Source: JBBIGV01 sp037447335
Lineage (GTDB): Bacteria > Bacteroidota > Ignavibacteria > Ignavibacteriales > Ignavibacteriaceae
Length of the DNA: 64,000 bases
Assembly: GCA_037447335.1 (NCBI GenBank)
Contig: JBBIGV010000010.1
Coordinates: forward strand, 10,238 to 74,237
Direction: 5' to 3'
Part shown: positions 1 to 9,138 of the stretch, one piece after another
Layout: the number at the start of each line of letters is the position of its first letter
Numbering within the stretch: position 1 is the stretch's first letter
Notes under the pieces: model-generated
What the model was told of the DNA's origin: nothing
What the model saw: only the letters and a program-made list of their open reading frames with translations
The model's database searches: none
Made by a program: the position numbers and the translations under genes

Positions 1-1369
1 GTTCTTCGGGGGAAGGCATTACCAATGGCTCATCATCTCTGATAATTGCAATTACTCTCAAACCGAATATTGCACCCATCCGGCTTTTTGAAAGAGACTG
101 ATCAATCAGCCTGGAATCTTCAGGTACCTTCACCACAAATGTTTTTTCCTGAACTCTGAATACATTTCTGAGTTCACTCTCATCAACTGTATGATAAGCA
201 AGGAACTCATCTGAATTGCTGATTGCAGCAAGATTTTCTTCTTTTCCCTGTACAAGAAGTTCATCACCGGATTTCAGGCGTAACTCAGAAATGTGCGTCC
301 TTATCACTTCGTTACCCCTTTTTACTGCGAGGATGTTAACCCCATATTTATGCCTGAAGTTGGTTTCGTGAACCGTATAATCCTGCAGTGAAGAATTCTC
401 ACGGATGATTAATGCAGCTAATTTAATTTCTGAAGTAAAGATGCTCTCCAAAAAAACATCCTTATTCTGAACTTGTAAATTGAGCCATCCGCGGAATTCA
501 TTTAATCTTTCCAGCTTGCCTCCCACAATAAGCTGATCACCTTCAAGCAAAACAGTATCGGGGTCAGGTGCTAACTGTGTTAAACCGTTTCTGATAATTG
601 CAAAAATTGTTAATCCGGCAGCAGCGCCGAGATGAGTTTCAGCCAAAATCTTCCCGATCAATGAAGAATCTTTACGCACTTTCATAACACAGGTTCGCTC
701 CTGCAGCGCATACTGCTCGTTAAGTTTTGCCGTACTGCTGATAGTTTCACTTTTGGGGTCTCTTTTGGGAAGAAATAATCTGCCCAGCAGTCCAACAAAA
801 AGTAAACCGGATATGAATACAAAAATTCCTACAGGAAAAAAATCAAAGAGCTTAAATGGTGTGAGCCCGGAAATGCGAAGATAATCGGTAACCAGAAGGT
901 TTGTTGTTGCAAGCATAGTAGTACATCCACCAAGCAGAGCTCCGATTGCCATTGGCATTAACATTCTTGATGGTGGATTTCCTGTTCGTCTGCATACACT
1001 CATTACTGCGGGAAGCATTAATGCAGCAACACCGATATTGTTCATAAAAGCTGATAATAAACCGGAGACGATCATGATGGAAAGTATGATGCCCATCTCA
1101 CTATTACCTGCAAAGTTCAGCACATATCTGCCAAGCACTGCTGCAGCATTTGTACGTGTTAATGCCGCGCTAAGTATGAACATTGACCATATAGTAATTA
1201 CTGCAGAACTGCTGAACCCTGAAATCGCTTCCTGCGGGGTTACTAATCCTGTGGCAGCAATTGAAACCAGCACAATCAGCGCTACAATATCCATCCTGAC
1301 TTTCCCGGAAACGAACAGCACCAGCGCCGAAAATAAAATTATGAAGAAAATTATTATTTCAGAGTTCAA
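1..1369 (-). CDS. SLC13-type permease with RCK_C domains (3' end outside window)
   Basis: A membrane transporter of the divalent anion/sodium symporter (SLC13) superfamily, probably carrying an anion such as sulfate or a dicarboxylate across the inner membrane; substrate not readable. The 456 residues in the window begin with hydrophobic helices, carry the half-repeat motif FMNNIGVAALMLP (about 110-122), then a soluble insert with at least three RCK_C/TrkA-C-like segments (about 225-300, 310-385, 405 onward). The second membrane half lies beyond base 1. No ATG precedes the first helix; a TTG at 1369, just after an in-frame stop, is the likely start, while the first ATG would delete that helix. 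It is divergent from a related permease at 1718. Family sure, substrate unknown. Confidence 0.85.
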   Translation of the reverse strand, partial: MNSEIIIFFIILFSALVLFVSGKVRMDIVALIVLVSIAATGLVTPQEAISGFSSSAVITIWSMFILSAALTRTNAAAVLGRYVLNFAGNSEMGIILSIMIVSGLLSAFMNNIGVAALMLPAVMSVCRRTGNPPSRMLMPMAIGALLGGCTTMLATTNLLVTDYLRISGLTPFKLFDFFPVGIFVFISGLLFVGLLGRLFLPKRDPKSETISSTAKLNEQYALQERTCVMKVRKDSSLIGKILAETHLGAAAGLTIFAIIRNGLTQLAPDPDTVLLEGDQLIVGGKLERLNEFRGWLNLQVQNKDVFLESIFTSEIKLAALIIRENSSLQDYTVHETNFRHKYGVNILAVKRGNEVIRTHISELRLKSGDELLVQGKEENLAAISNSDEFLAYHTVDESELRNVFRVQEKTFVVKVPEDSRLIDQSLSKSRMGAIFGLRVIAIIRDDEPLVMPSPEE

Positions 1370-1717
1370 AAATTATACAGATGTGGGTTTAATGTTTTGT
1401 AATAATTCGTCTTTGTAAACTGTGCTAATATAATAATTTTAAGATTGATTATTTTCGATTCTGATAATAGTAATAATACGGAAGTAATTCCTTATCCTAC
1501 ACTTGTCTGCATTTTCCTTGTGGTAACTCCAGGCAATCTGATTTCATTACAAGAGCAACAAAGACGGGCTTCATATCGGGAGAAAATGCAAGCCAACCGT
1601 GAATTCCCTCGTTTTGACTTAAATTTTTTTTATCCTATCTTTTTACCAACTTAATAATGTGAATTCAAAAGAATTTTAACAGCAACCTTAACTTCAAAAA
1701 CGGAGTAGTGAAGCAGA
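1370..1717. other. divergent intergenic region between two SLC13 genes
   Basis: About 350 nt between divergent permease genes, so it should hold both promoters, but I see no exact TTG-N19-TAnnTTTG match. A TATAAT sits just upstream of the minus-strand TTG start. The plus-strand open frame 1445-1654 has no ribosome site or recognisable domain. A minus-strand stretch in the middle reads like a propeller-type fragment (AFSPDMKP) but is very short, so I do not call a gene. Confidence 0.5.
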
Positions 1718-3496
1718 ATGACAACCGAAATGCTGATCGTATTCGGAATAATAATCGGCGCAGTTATACTGTTTGCCACAGAAAAAATTCCCGTTGATCT
1801 TACAGCTATTATAGTAATGGGAGTGCTGCTTGTCTCCGGAATTATTACCGCAGAGGAAGGCATCTCCGGCTTTAGTAACACGGCTACAATTACAGTAGGA
1901 GCAATGTTTGTTGTAAGTGCCGCTTTAAAGAAAACCGGCGCTGTAAATATACTTGGTGTAATTTCTCAAAAACTCTTCAAGTTCAGTTTTTGGGTTGGGC
2001 TTATCCTGACAATGATCCTGATCGGAGTGATCTCCGCATTTATTAACAACACACCGGTTGTTGCCGTGTTCATACCAATAATGCTTGGAGTTGCCCGTGA
2101 TAATGATATAAGCCCGTCAAAACTCTTAATGCCTATTTCATTCGCTTCAATGTTTGGTGGTGTATGTACATTAATCGGAACATCAACAAACATTCTGGTT
2201 AGTTCTATAGCTGTGCAGTATGGTCAGCCGGGCTTCGGCATGTTCGAATTTACATCGCTGGGAATAATTTTCTTTATTTGCGGAACGTTATATATGACTT
2301 TTTTCGGGGTAAATTTAATCCCAAAAAGAAAGTTTGAGGGAGAACTTACTCAGAAATACAAAATGAGTGATTATCTTACAGATATTGTACTGCTCCCGGA
2401 AGCAAAATCAGTTGGTACACGACTAATCGAATCACCTCTTATTAAAGAACTTGAAATAGACGTACTTGAAGTTATACGAGATGGTTCAAGACTGCTGAGA
2501 CCAACCTCCGAAATTGTTCTTCAGGAAAATGATATTTTAAGAGTAAGATGCGATTTGAGTCAGATTCAAAAGCTGAAGGAACGCGTTGGAATTATGTTCA
2601 AATCCGATTTAAAACTTCGTGATGAGGATTTTAAAGCAGAAGATCTTATTCTTACAGAAGCTATTATTGCTCCCAACTCCAACCTGATTGGCAAAACGCT
2701 GAAAACCTCCAGGTTCAGAAATGTTTTCAGAGCGAATGCGCTTGCACTCAGACACCGCGGACAGCTTATGCAAAAAGAATTTATCAATACAGTTCTGAAA
2801 GCAGGCGATGCACTCTTGCTCGAGGTAAGAAAAGAAAATTATGCTGAATTGAAAAGCGATCCGAACTTTGTTATAGTTTCGGATATTGAAACAAAACAAT
2901 ATCGCAAGAGGAAAATAATTCCCGCTCTTCTTATAGTTGCCGGAATCATCGCAACAGCAACGTTGGGTATATTACCTATTATGGTCAGCGCAATACTCGG
3001 ATGTATTCTTCTTGTCTTTACCGGCTGCATTACATTGGAGGAAGCCTATCACTCAATCGAATGGAATGTGGTATTTTTACTGGGTGGAATATTGTCGCTG
3101 GGCATCGCTCTTGAAAAAACAGGAGCAGCTTTGTTCGTTTCCAACCAGATGATAAATCTGCTTGGAGTATTAGGCCCTGTTGCAATAGTTGCGGCATTTT
3201 ATCTGATGACAACCCTGCTAACAGAAACAATGTCGAATAATGCAACTGCGGTTTTATTTGCACCGATAGCAATTGCCGCAGCCGAATCTATGGGCGTAAG
3301 CCCGCGCCCGTTCCTGATGGCTGTAGCATTTGCAGCATCGGCAAGTTTTATGACACCGGTTGGCTATCAGACAAATACTATGATCTACGGAGTAGGGCAG
3401 TATAAATTTTCGGACTTTCTCAAAGTTGGAACACCGCTCAATATTATGTTTTGGATACTTGCTTCTATTTTTATACCTATATTTTTTCCTTTTTAA
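1718..3496 (+). CDS. SLC13-family permease with two central RCK_C domains
   Basis: An inner-membrane symporter of the SLC13/DASS group, 592 residues, a normal length. Hydrophobic helices fill residues 1-215 and 400-592. The pseudo-repeat motifs are both present: FINNTPVVAVFIP near 110 and ETMSNNATAVLFAP near 505. Between the halves sit two RCK_C-like domains (about 222-290 and 305-385), as in sulfate/thiosulfate-type permeases of this family. The ATG at 1718 follows a loosely spaced GGAG. The next gene (MscS) starts 15 nt downstream and NhaP2 follows, so the three form a likely ion-homeostasis operon. It is a paralogue of the divergent permease to its left. Substrate unknown. Confidence 0.88.
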   Translation: MTTEMLIVFGIIIGAVILFATEKIPVDLTAIIVMGVLLVSGIITAEEGISGFSNTATITVGAMFVVSAALKKTGAVNILGVISQKLFKFSFWVGLILTMILIGVISAFINNTPVVAVFIPIMLGVARDNDISPSKLLMPISFASMFGGVCTLIGTSTNILVSSIAVQYGQPGFGMFEFTSLGIIFFICGTLYMTFFGVNLIPKRKFEGELTQKYKMSDYLTDIVLLPEAKSVGTRLIESPLIKELEIDVLEVIRDGSRLLRPTSEIVLQENDILRVRCDLSQIQKLKERVGIMFKSDLKLRDEDFKAEDLILTEAIIAPNSNLIGKTLKTSRFRNVFRANALALRHRGQLMQKEFINTVLKAGDALLLEVRKENYAELKSDPNFVIVSDIETKQYRKRKIIPALLIVAGIIATATLGILPIMVSAILGCILLVFTGCITLEEAYHSIEWNVVFLLGGILSLGIALEKTGAALFVSNQMINLLGVLGPVAIVAAFYLMTTLLTETMSNNATAVLFAPIAIAAAESMGVSPRPFLMAVAFAASASFMTPVGYQTNTMIYGVGQYKFSDFLKVGTPLNIMFWILASIFIPIFFPF

Positions 3497-3511
3497 TGCG
3501 AGGTTTATAAA

Positions 3512-4384
3512 TTGGAATTTAGGCACGAGATAAAAAAATGGATGGATGCTGCCGTAGTTAATATTGGTAACACACAAATTACTCTGTGGACAGTTACATA
3601 TCTGCTGCTGCTTACTTTTCTGTTGGTTATAATAACATCTAAACTGAAAAAGCTGGTTATTCACAGGCTGTTGTCAAAAAGCGGAATAGATATCGGCGTT
3701 CTTGAAGCGTTCGGTTCAATTTTCAGATACGTAATACTAACGATAGGATTTATAATAATACTTCAAACTGCGGGAATTGACTTAAGCAGTCTTACCATTC
3801 TTTTTGGTGCGCTTGGCGTTGGTATAGGGTTTGGCCTTCAGAATATTACAAATAATTTTGTCAGCGGTTTAATTATTCTTTTTGAACGCCCTATAAAGAT
3901 TGGTGACAGAATTGAAGTAGGCGGAATAACCGGCGATGTTACAAAAATTTCTATGCGCGCTACCACCATTTTAACTAATGATAATATTTCGATCATAGTA
4001 CCCAACTCAGAATTTATTTCATCTTCAGTAATCAACTGGAGTCATAACGATAGAAAAGTAAGATTTCAGATTCCTGTTGCCGTTTCTTATAAAGAAGATC
4101 CTGAAAAAGTTCGGGACATCATTGTTGATGTTGCCTCAAAGAACAATGCGGTGTTGAAAGATCCGCCTCCTTTTGTACGTTTTTCAGAGTACGGTGATAG
4201 CGCACTGATATTCAGCTTGCGTGCATGGACTACCGAATACATTAACCGACCGGGCGCTTTCAGAAGCATTTTATTCTTCGATATATTTAAAAGATTTCGT
4301 GAAGAAGGAATTGAAATTCCGTATCCGCAAAGAGATATTCATATAAAAGATATTCCAGGCTCATCAGAAATAAAGGTCAGCTAA
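3512..4384 (+). CDS. MscS-family small-conductance mechanosensitive channel
   Basis: A membrane channel that opens on membrane tension to release solutes during hypo-osmotic shock. At 290 residues it matches small MscS proteins: three hydrophobic segments within the first 115 residues, the Gly/Ala-rich pore helix (LFGALGVGIGFGLQNITNNF, about 92-111), then the beta domain with ERPIKIGDRIEV and the C-terminal alpha-beta domain. A TTG start at 3512 is preceded by GCGAGG with 8 nt spacing, better than the in-frame ATG at 3542, which lacks a ribosome site. It lies between an SLC13 permease and an NhaP2-type antiporter with gaps of 15 and 3 nt, so it is probably cotranscribed. Confidence 0.92.
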   Translation: MEFRHEIKKWMDAAVVNIGNTQITLWTVTYLLLLTFLLVIITSKLKKLVIHRLLSKSGIDIGVLEAFGSIFRYVILTIGFIIILQTAGIDLSSLTILFGALGVGIGFGLQNITNNFVSGLIILFERPIKIGDRIEVGGITGDVTKISMRATTILTNDNISIIVPNSEFISSSVINWSHNDRKVRFQIPVAVSYKEDPEKVRDIIVDVASKNNAVLKDPPPFVRFSEYGDSALIFSLRAWTTEYINRPGAFRSILFFDIFKRFREEGIEIPYPQRDIHIKDIPGSSEIKVS

Positions 4385-4387
4385 AGT

Positions 4388-5842
4388 ATGATAGGGCTCG
4401 AATATCTCCTGCTTGTATTTGCACTTCTTATACTTACCAGTATTGGCATTGCGAAGCTGTTCGATAATCTTGGTATACCAACAATATTATTGTTTATTGG
4501 TGTCGGGATGTTAGCCGGTTCTGAAGGGCTTGGCGGGATTCAATTTAATGATGCAAGGCTGGCTCAATCTATTGGTATTATTGCACTTGTTCTGATACTT
4601 TTTTCGGGCGGTATTGACACTAACTGGCAGTCCGTAAAAAGTTCTGTTTTGCCTGCTTCGCTGCTTGCAACTTTAGGAGTGCTGTTAACAGCTATACTTG
4701 TAGGCGTATTTGTAATGTACCTGCTGGATATTCCTCTTTTGTGGGGAATACTTGTTGGCGCAATCATATCATCAACAGATGCCGCAGCAGTCTTTTCAAT
4801 TTTACGCGGGAAAAATTCACGCCTTAAAGAAAACGTACAGCCTCTGCTTGAACTTGAATCAGGCAGCAACGATCCAATGGCAGTGTTTCTTACAATCGGA
4901 ACAATAGAATTGATACTTAATCCATCTTATGGATTCATCAATATTGTTCTTCTCTTTATTTATCAAATGGGTCTTGGATTGATTGCAGGTTTATTATTTG
5001 GCAGAGTTGCAGTTTACCTGCTTAACAAACTAACGTTTTCATACGAAGGCATTTACCCTGTCTTTGCATTGGCGCTGATCGTAATGACGTTCGGAATTAC
5101 AACCATTGCCGGCGGCAGCGGATTCCTCGCTGTGTATGCTGCCGGATTAATTGTGGGCAACAGCTCTTTCATTCAGAAAAAAGGATTGATAAGATTTTTT
5201 GACGGACTTGCATGGCTTGGGCAGATTGCAATGTTTATTACCCTTGGTTTGCTTGTTTTTCCCTCGCACCTGGCGGAAGTATTGCTTACCGGAGTGATAA
5301 TCTCCGCATTTCTTATGTTCGTTGCGCGGCCGGCAAGCGTCTTTATTTCACTTGCATTCAGCAAATACAACTGGAGAGAAAAAGCATTAGTTTCCTGGGT
5401 CGGGCTCAGAGGTGCTGTACCGATTATTCTTGCAACTTTCCCTTTGCTTGCCGGTGTACAACACGCCGAATTAATTTTTAATATCGTTTTCTTTATCGTG
5501 TTAACTTCAGCATTACTTCAGGGCTGGTCGCTTGCTTCAGTTGCAAAGTTTTTCAAGCTCGATTTACCATTAGAGATTAAGAGGAGATACCCGATTGAAT
5601 TTAACCCGGTTGAAGGAACTGATACTGAACTTATCGATTTTATAGTACCGTTCAATTCTCATATTGCCGGAAAGCCGCTTGTTGAACTTGATTTTCCGGA
5701 TGACAGCAGGGTCGTGCTGATCTGGCGGAATGAAACGAGCATTGTCCCCAGCGGTGGAACAATTCTTGAAGAAGGGGATACTTTACTGATACTTGTTAAT
5801 AAAAATAATCTTGAACGAATTAAAGATATATTCTCGCACTGA
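4388..5842 (+). CDS. nhaP2: NhaP2-type K+/H+ (cation/proton) antiporter
   Basis: A CPA1-family inner-membrane antiporter that exchanges K+ or Na+ for protons. The 484 residues comprise about 12 hydrophobic helices (1-390) and a C-terminal RCK_C domain (about 405-484), the arrangement of NhaP2/CvrA. Transport motifs are visible: STDAAAVFS and the acidic ESGSNDPMAV carrying the Asn-Asp pair. It follows the MscS gene by 3 nt and ends the ion-transport run. Specificity (K+ versus Na+) cannot be read from the sequence; the NhaP2 name rests on the RCK domain and length. Confidence 0.85.
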   Translation: MIGLEYLLLVFALLILTSIGIAKLFDNLGIPTILLFIGVGMLAGSEGLGGIQFNDARLAQSIGIIALVLILFSGGIDTNWQSVKSSVLPASLLATLGVLLTAILVGVFVMYLLDIPLLWGILVGAIISSTDAAAVFSILRGKNSRLKENVQPLLELESGSNDPMAVFLTIGTIELILNPSYGFINIVLLFIYQMGLGLIAGLLFGRVAVYLLNKLTFSYEGIYPVFALALIVMTFGITTIAGGSGFLAVYAAGLIVGNSSFIQKKGLIRFFDGLAWLGQIAMFITLGLLVFPSHLAEVLLTGVIISAFLMFVARPASVFISLAFSKYNWREKALVSWVGLRGAVPIILATFPLLAGVQHAELIFNIVFFIVLTSALLQGWSLASVAKFFKLDLPLEIKRRYPIEFNPVEGTDTELIDFIVPFNSHIAGKPLVELDFPDDSRVVLIWRNETSIVPSGGTILEEGDTLLILVNKNNLERIKDIFSH

Positions 5843-5961
5843 TATTACTCATATACACCGGAGGTGAATTTGTTCAGCATTCTGCCGGTAATTATATCTA
5901 AAGAACAAACAGGAATCGATTATTCCCTTGAACAGCCTTTATAATTTACTATTTTTGAACT

Positions 5962-7806
5962 ATGATAAATAAGCTGATAATATCCGGTTTTATACTCATT
6001 TCCCCGGTTTTTGCACAACAAACGGGCAATTTGCAGAATGATTTTCTGCTTGGTCAAAGCTATGAACAGGCAGGCGATTTCGGAAGCGCTAAAAAGATTT
6101 TTGAAAGCCTTCTGATCAAAGACCCTCAGAACCATCAGTTCTTTACTTCACTAAATCGAATTCATGTTCAGCTAAAAGAATTTGATAAGTCAATCGCACT
6201 CATTAGTAATCAATTGAAAATATTCCCGCAGAATATTGACTTGTACGGAATGCTCGGTGTCAGCTACTATCTGAATGGCGATGAAAGAAAGGCTTTTCAA
6301 ACATGGGATGATGCGCTCGCATCTCTTCCACAATCTCCAATGAACTACAGGATAATTGCCAATTACGCAATTGAACGACGGGCATTTGATAAAGCAACCG
6401 AAATAATGCAGAGGGGTAAAGCCATTGCTACTGAGCCTTTAATGTTTTCTTATGATCTTGCAAATATTTACGCAATAACGATGAGATTCAGAGAAGCAGC
6501 GGAAGAGTATTGCCATATTCTTGAAAATGAACCTAAGCAATTGAGGCTGGTTGAACAAAGAATTCTTTCCTACATGAGCAGACCAAACGCTCTTGAACAA
6601 ACAATTGAAGTTTTTGAAAAGAAAAAATCTCACAGCGATCTCAGCTTTACATACATACTTGCAAGGCTTTATACTGAAAAGAAAGATTTTCAGAATGCAT
6701 TATCACTTTACATTAAACTTGATGATAAACAGAACAGCCAAGGAGCCGAACTTTATAATTTTGCCAATTCAGTTTATAACGAAGGCGAATACCAGATTGC
6801 GGGAGAAACATTTAGTCATGTAATTTCCAAATACCCCGAGTCGCCGGTTTACTCGCCTGCAAAGCTCGGTATTGCAAAAACACTTGAGGCAATTCTTCAG
6901 AAAGAAACTTTTGAAGTTTCACCCGAATGGAAACCTTTTTATTCAGTAGTAGTTCCGGATAACAGAAAGGTTGAGAAAGTCCTTTCTGCATATGATGAGA
7001 TAGTTAAACTGTATCCTTACTCCGAAATAGCCGTTGAAGCTTTGCTGAGAATGGGCAGAATAAAGCTGTACAAGCAGAACGAAATCAAAAATGCAATCTC
7101 AATATTCGAACGGATAATTGATGAAACACCATTATCAATATTTTCTGCAGATGCTTATATAGAACTTGCTAAAGCGCATCTGCAGTCAGGCGATTTGAAC
7201 CGCAGCGAATCATATTTGAGAAAAGTTATTGATCAGAAGAAAATGATGGATGAAAAATCAAACCATGCAAACTATCTGCTTGCAATGGTTAAATTTTACC
7301 AGCAAAATTTTAAAGATGCTAAGGATATTCTTTCGAAAAATCTTGAAAACCTTCAGGATAACAGTGCAAACGATGCTATTTATCTCGCCTTAATGATCAA
7401 TCCGAATTTTAATGATTCAGTAAATCTTAAATACTTTTCCGAAGCCGAATTCCTTGCCGGACAAAAAAAGTTTGATGAAGCGAGGGAAAAATACGGGCTT
7501 ATAGCCGCTAATCCCCAGGCATTCGTAATGGGCGGATTATCACGGCTAAGGGAAGCCGAAATGCATCTGGCTTTGGACAGATTTGACAAATCAATCCCGA
7601 TTTTGGAGGAAATTTCATCCGTAGAAAGCCACAACATTTATGCAGATAAAGCCTTATATTTGTTAGCCGGAATATTTCATTTTGGGCTGCGGGATTACGC
7701 TAAAGCCATTGAGATTTATGAAAAGCTGCTGGCTAAATTTCCTGCTTCAATTTACCTTGATGAAGCCCGTAATTCAGTTATATCACTCAGAAACAAATTA
7801 AGTTAA
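5962..7806 (+). CDS. secreted/periplasmic tetratricopeptide repeat protein
   Basis: A 614-residue TPR protein with an N-terminal signal peptide (hydrophobic residues 5-17, then VFAQQ). Helical repeats run through nearly the whole chain, for example around 25-95, 100-200, 225-290, 355-430 and 560-610, with typical repeat endings such as LYPYSEIAVEALLRMG and KFPASIYLDEA near the C-terminus. This resembles periplasmic TPR scaffolds of the YfiO/YbgF kind, but no catalytic domain is visible. The clpX gene starts 4 nt after its stop, so they are probably cotranscribed. Partner unknown. Confidence 0.8.
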   Translation: MINKLIISGFILISPVFAQQTGNLQNDFLLGQSYEQAGDFGSAKKIFESLLIKDPQNHQFFTSLNRIHVQLKEFDKSIALISNQLKIFPQNIDLYGMLGVSYYLNGDERKAFQTWDDALASLPQSPMNYRIIANYAIERRAFDKATEIMQRGKAIATEPLMFSYDLANIYAITMRFREAAEEYCHILENEPKQLRLVEQRILSYMSRPNALEQTIEVFEKKKSHSDLSFTYILARLYTEKKDFQNALSLYIKLDDKQNSQGAELYNFANSVYNEGEYQIAGETFSHVISKYPESPVYSPAKLGIAKTLEAILQKETFEVSPEWKPFYSVVVPDNRKVEKVLSAYDEIVKLYPYSEIAVEALLRMGRIKLYKQNEIKNAISIFERIIDETPLSIFSADAYIELAKAHLQSGDLNRSESYLRKVIDQKKMMDEKSNHANYLLAMVKFYQQNFKDAKDILSKNLENLQDNSANDAIYLALMINPNFNDSVNLKYFSEAEFLAGQKKFDEAREKYGLIAANPQAFVMGGLSRLREAEMHLALDRFDKSIPILEEISSVESHNIYADKALYLLAGIFHFGLRDYAKAIEIYEKLLAKFPASIYLDEARNSVISLRNKLS

Positions 7807-7810
7807 TCAA

Positions 7811-9064
7811 ATGGGAAAAAAACAAAACCAGAAAATTGTAAAGTGTTCATTTTGTGGAAGAGATGGAAGCGAAGTCGGCAGTATGATAGCCGGTCCGGAT
7901 GTTTACATCTGTGATATTTGCATCAGCAGCAGTGTTGATATTTTAAAGAATAACCTTGCTGCTTATAACAACCGCGGTTCCAAGCCTGCCCATAATCATA
8001 CACCGTCGTCAATCAAAAAAAAATTGGATGAATATGTTATTGGTCAGGAAAAAGCAAAGAAAATTCTTTCTGTTGCTGTTTATAACCATTATAAAAGAAT
8101 TAGCTCACGAAGTTCTTTCTTTGAACTTGACGATGTTGAAATTGAGAAGAGCAATATCCTTTTGATAGGTCCGACAGGTGTTGGTAAAACATTGCTTGCC
8201 CAAACTCTGGCAAAGATTCTCGACGTTCCCTTTGCAATTGCAGATGCTACAACTTTAACCGAAGCAGGATATGTTGGCGATGATGTTGAAACCGTTCTTG
8301 TTCACCTGCTTCAGGCTGCCGATTATAATCTTGACCGCGCTCAAAAGGGAATTGTATATATTGATGAGATAGATAAGATTGCACGCAAAAGTGAAAGCAC
8401 TTCTATAACACGCGATGTTTCGGGTGAAGGTGTACAGCAGGCGCTTCTGAAAATTCTTGAAGGAACGGTTGCCGGTGTACCACCTAAAGGCGGAAGAAAA
8501 CATCCCGAGCAGAGCCTGATAAATGTTAATACAAAAAACATCCTTTTCATTGTTGGCGGAGCTTTCGATGGTATAGATAAGATCATTGCATCAAGAATAA
8601 ACCGCAATAAAATGGGATTCACTTCCGATCTGAAATCCGATTTAATAGATCAGGATGAACTTGTATCTTATACACATCCTGAAGATCTGCTTAAGTTCGG
8701 ACTTATTCCGGAATTGATTGGCAGGCTTCCTATTATTGCACCGCTGCATTCTCTGAATGAAAGTGCATTGAAGAGCATTCTCCTCGAACCCAAAAATGCA
8801 ATATTGAAACAATACAAAAAGTTGTTTTTGATGGAAGGGGTTGAACTTGAATTTGATCCGTTCTGCATTGATTTGCTGGTTAAGAAAGCAATGGAAAGAA
8901 AAACAGGCGCGCGTGCCCTGCGCTCTATTGTTGAAGAATTTATGCTCGATATTATGTTTATACTGCCGAATAAAGAAAAAGTGGAAAAGTGTATTATTAC
9001 AAAAGATGTAATAGAAAAAAAAGCAGAGCCGATTTACATTGAATCGGACAGAAAATCGGCTTGA
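7811..9064 (+). CDS. clpX: ATP-dependent Clp protease ATP-binding subunit ClpX
   Basis: A hexameric AAA+ unfoldase that feeds substrates to ClpP in the cytoplasm. The 417 residues have the expected order: zinc-binding domain with Cys12, Cys15, Cys34 and Cys37; Walker A GPTGVGKT at 120-127; pore loop GYVG at 153-156; Walker B IVYIDEIDKI from 181; and a C-terminal small AAA domain with the GARALR sensor-2 motif. The ClpP-docking tripeptide, usually IGF, appears as MGF near 268-270. No clpP lies beside it here; the upstream neighbour is a TPR gene 4 nt away. Confidence 0.97.
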   Translation: MGKKQNQKIVKCSFCGRDGSEVGSMIAGPDVYICDICISSSVDILKNNLAAYNNRGSKPAHNHTPSSIKKKLDEYVIGQEKAKKILSVAVYNHYKRISSRSSFFELDDVEIEKSNILLIGPTGVGKTLLAQTLAKILDVPFAIADATTLTEAGYVGDDVETVLVHLLQAADYNLDRAQKGIVYIDEIDKIARKSESTSITRDVSGEGVQQALLKILEGTVAGVPPKGGRKHPEQSLINVNTKNILFIVGGAFDGIDKIIASRINRNKMGFTSDLKSDLIDQDELVSYTHPEDLLKFGLIPELIGRLPIIAPLHSLNESALKSILLEPKNAILKQYKKLFLMEGVELEFDPFCIDLLVKKAMERKTGARALRSIVEEFMLDIMFILPNKEKVEKCIITKDVIEKKAEPIYIESDRKSA

Positions 9065-9093
9065 TATAAAATTTATATTCAGTATTTTAATTG

Positions 9094-9122
9094 CCGGGCA
9101 GACTATTAGTCGCCCGGTTCTT
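9094..9122 (+). terminator. hairpin after clpX, likely intrinsic terminator
   Basis: CCGGGC (9094-9099) pairs with GCCCGG (9112-9117) and the inner GACT pairs with AGTC around a 3-nt loop, with one bulged A. Only a short T-rich tail (TTCTTAT) follows, so it may be a weak or partial terminator between clpX and the next gene. Confidence 0.6.
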
Positions 9123-9138
9123 ATATCAGGATAAACCT

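Noticed and set aside
1445..1654. 69-codon plus-strand frame between the SLC13 genes
   Set aside because: No ribosome site or domain, and the codon pattern looks like non-coding AT-rich DNA; a minus-strand propeller-like fragment there is too short.
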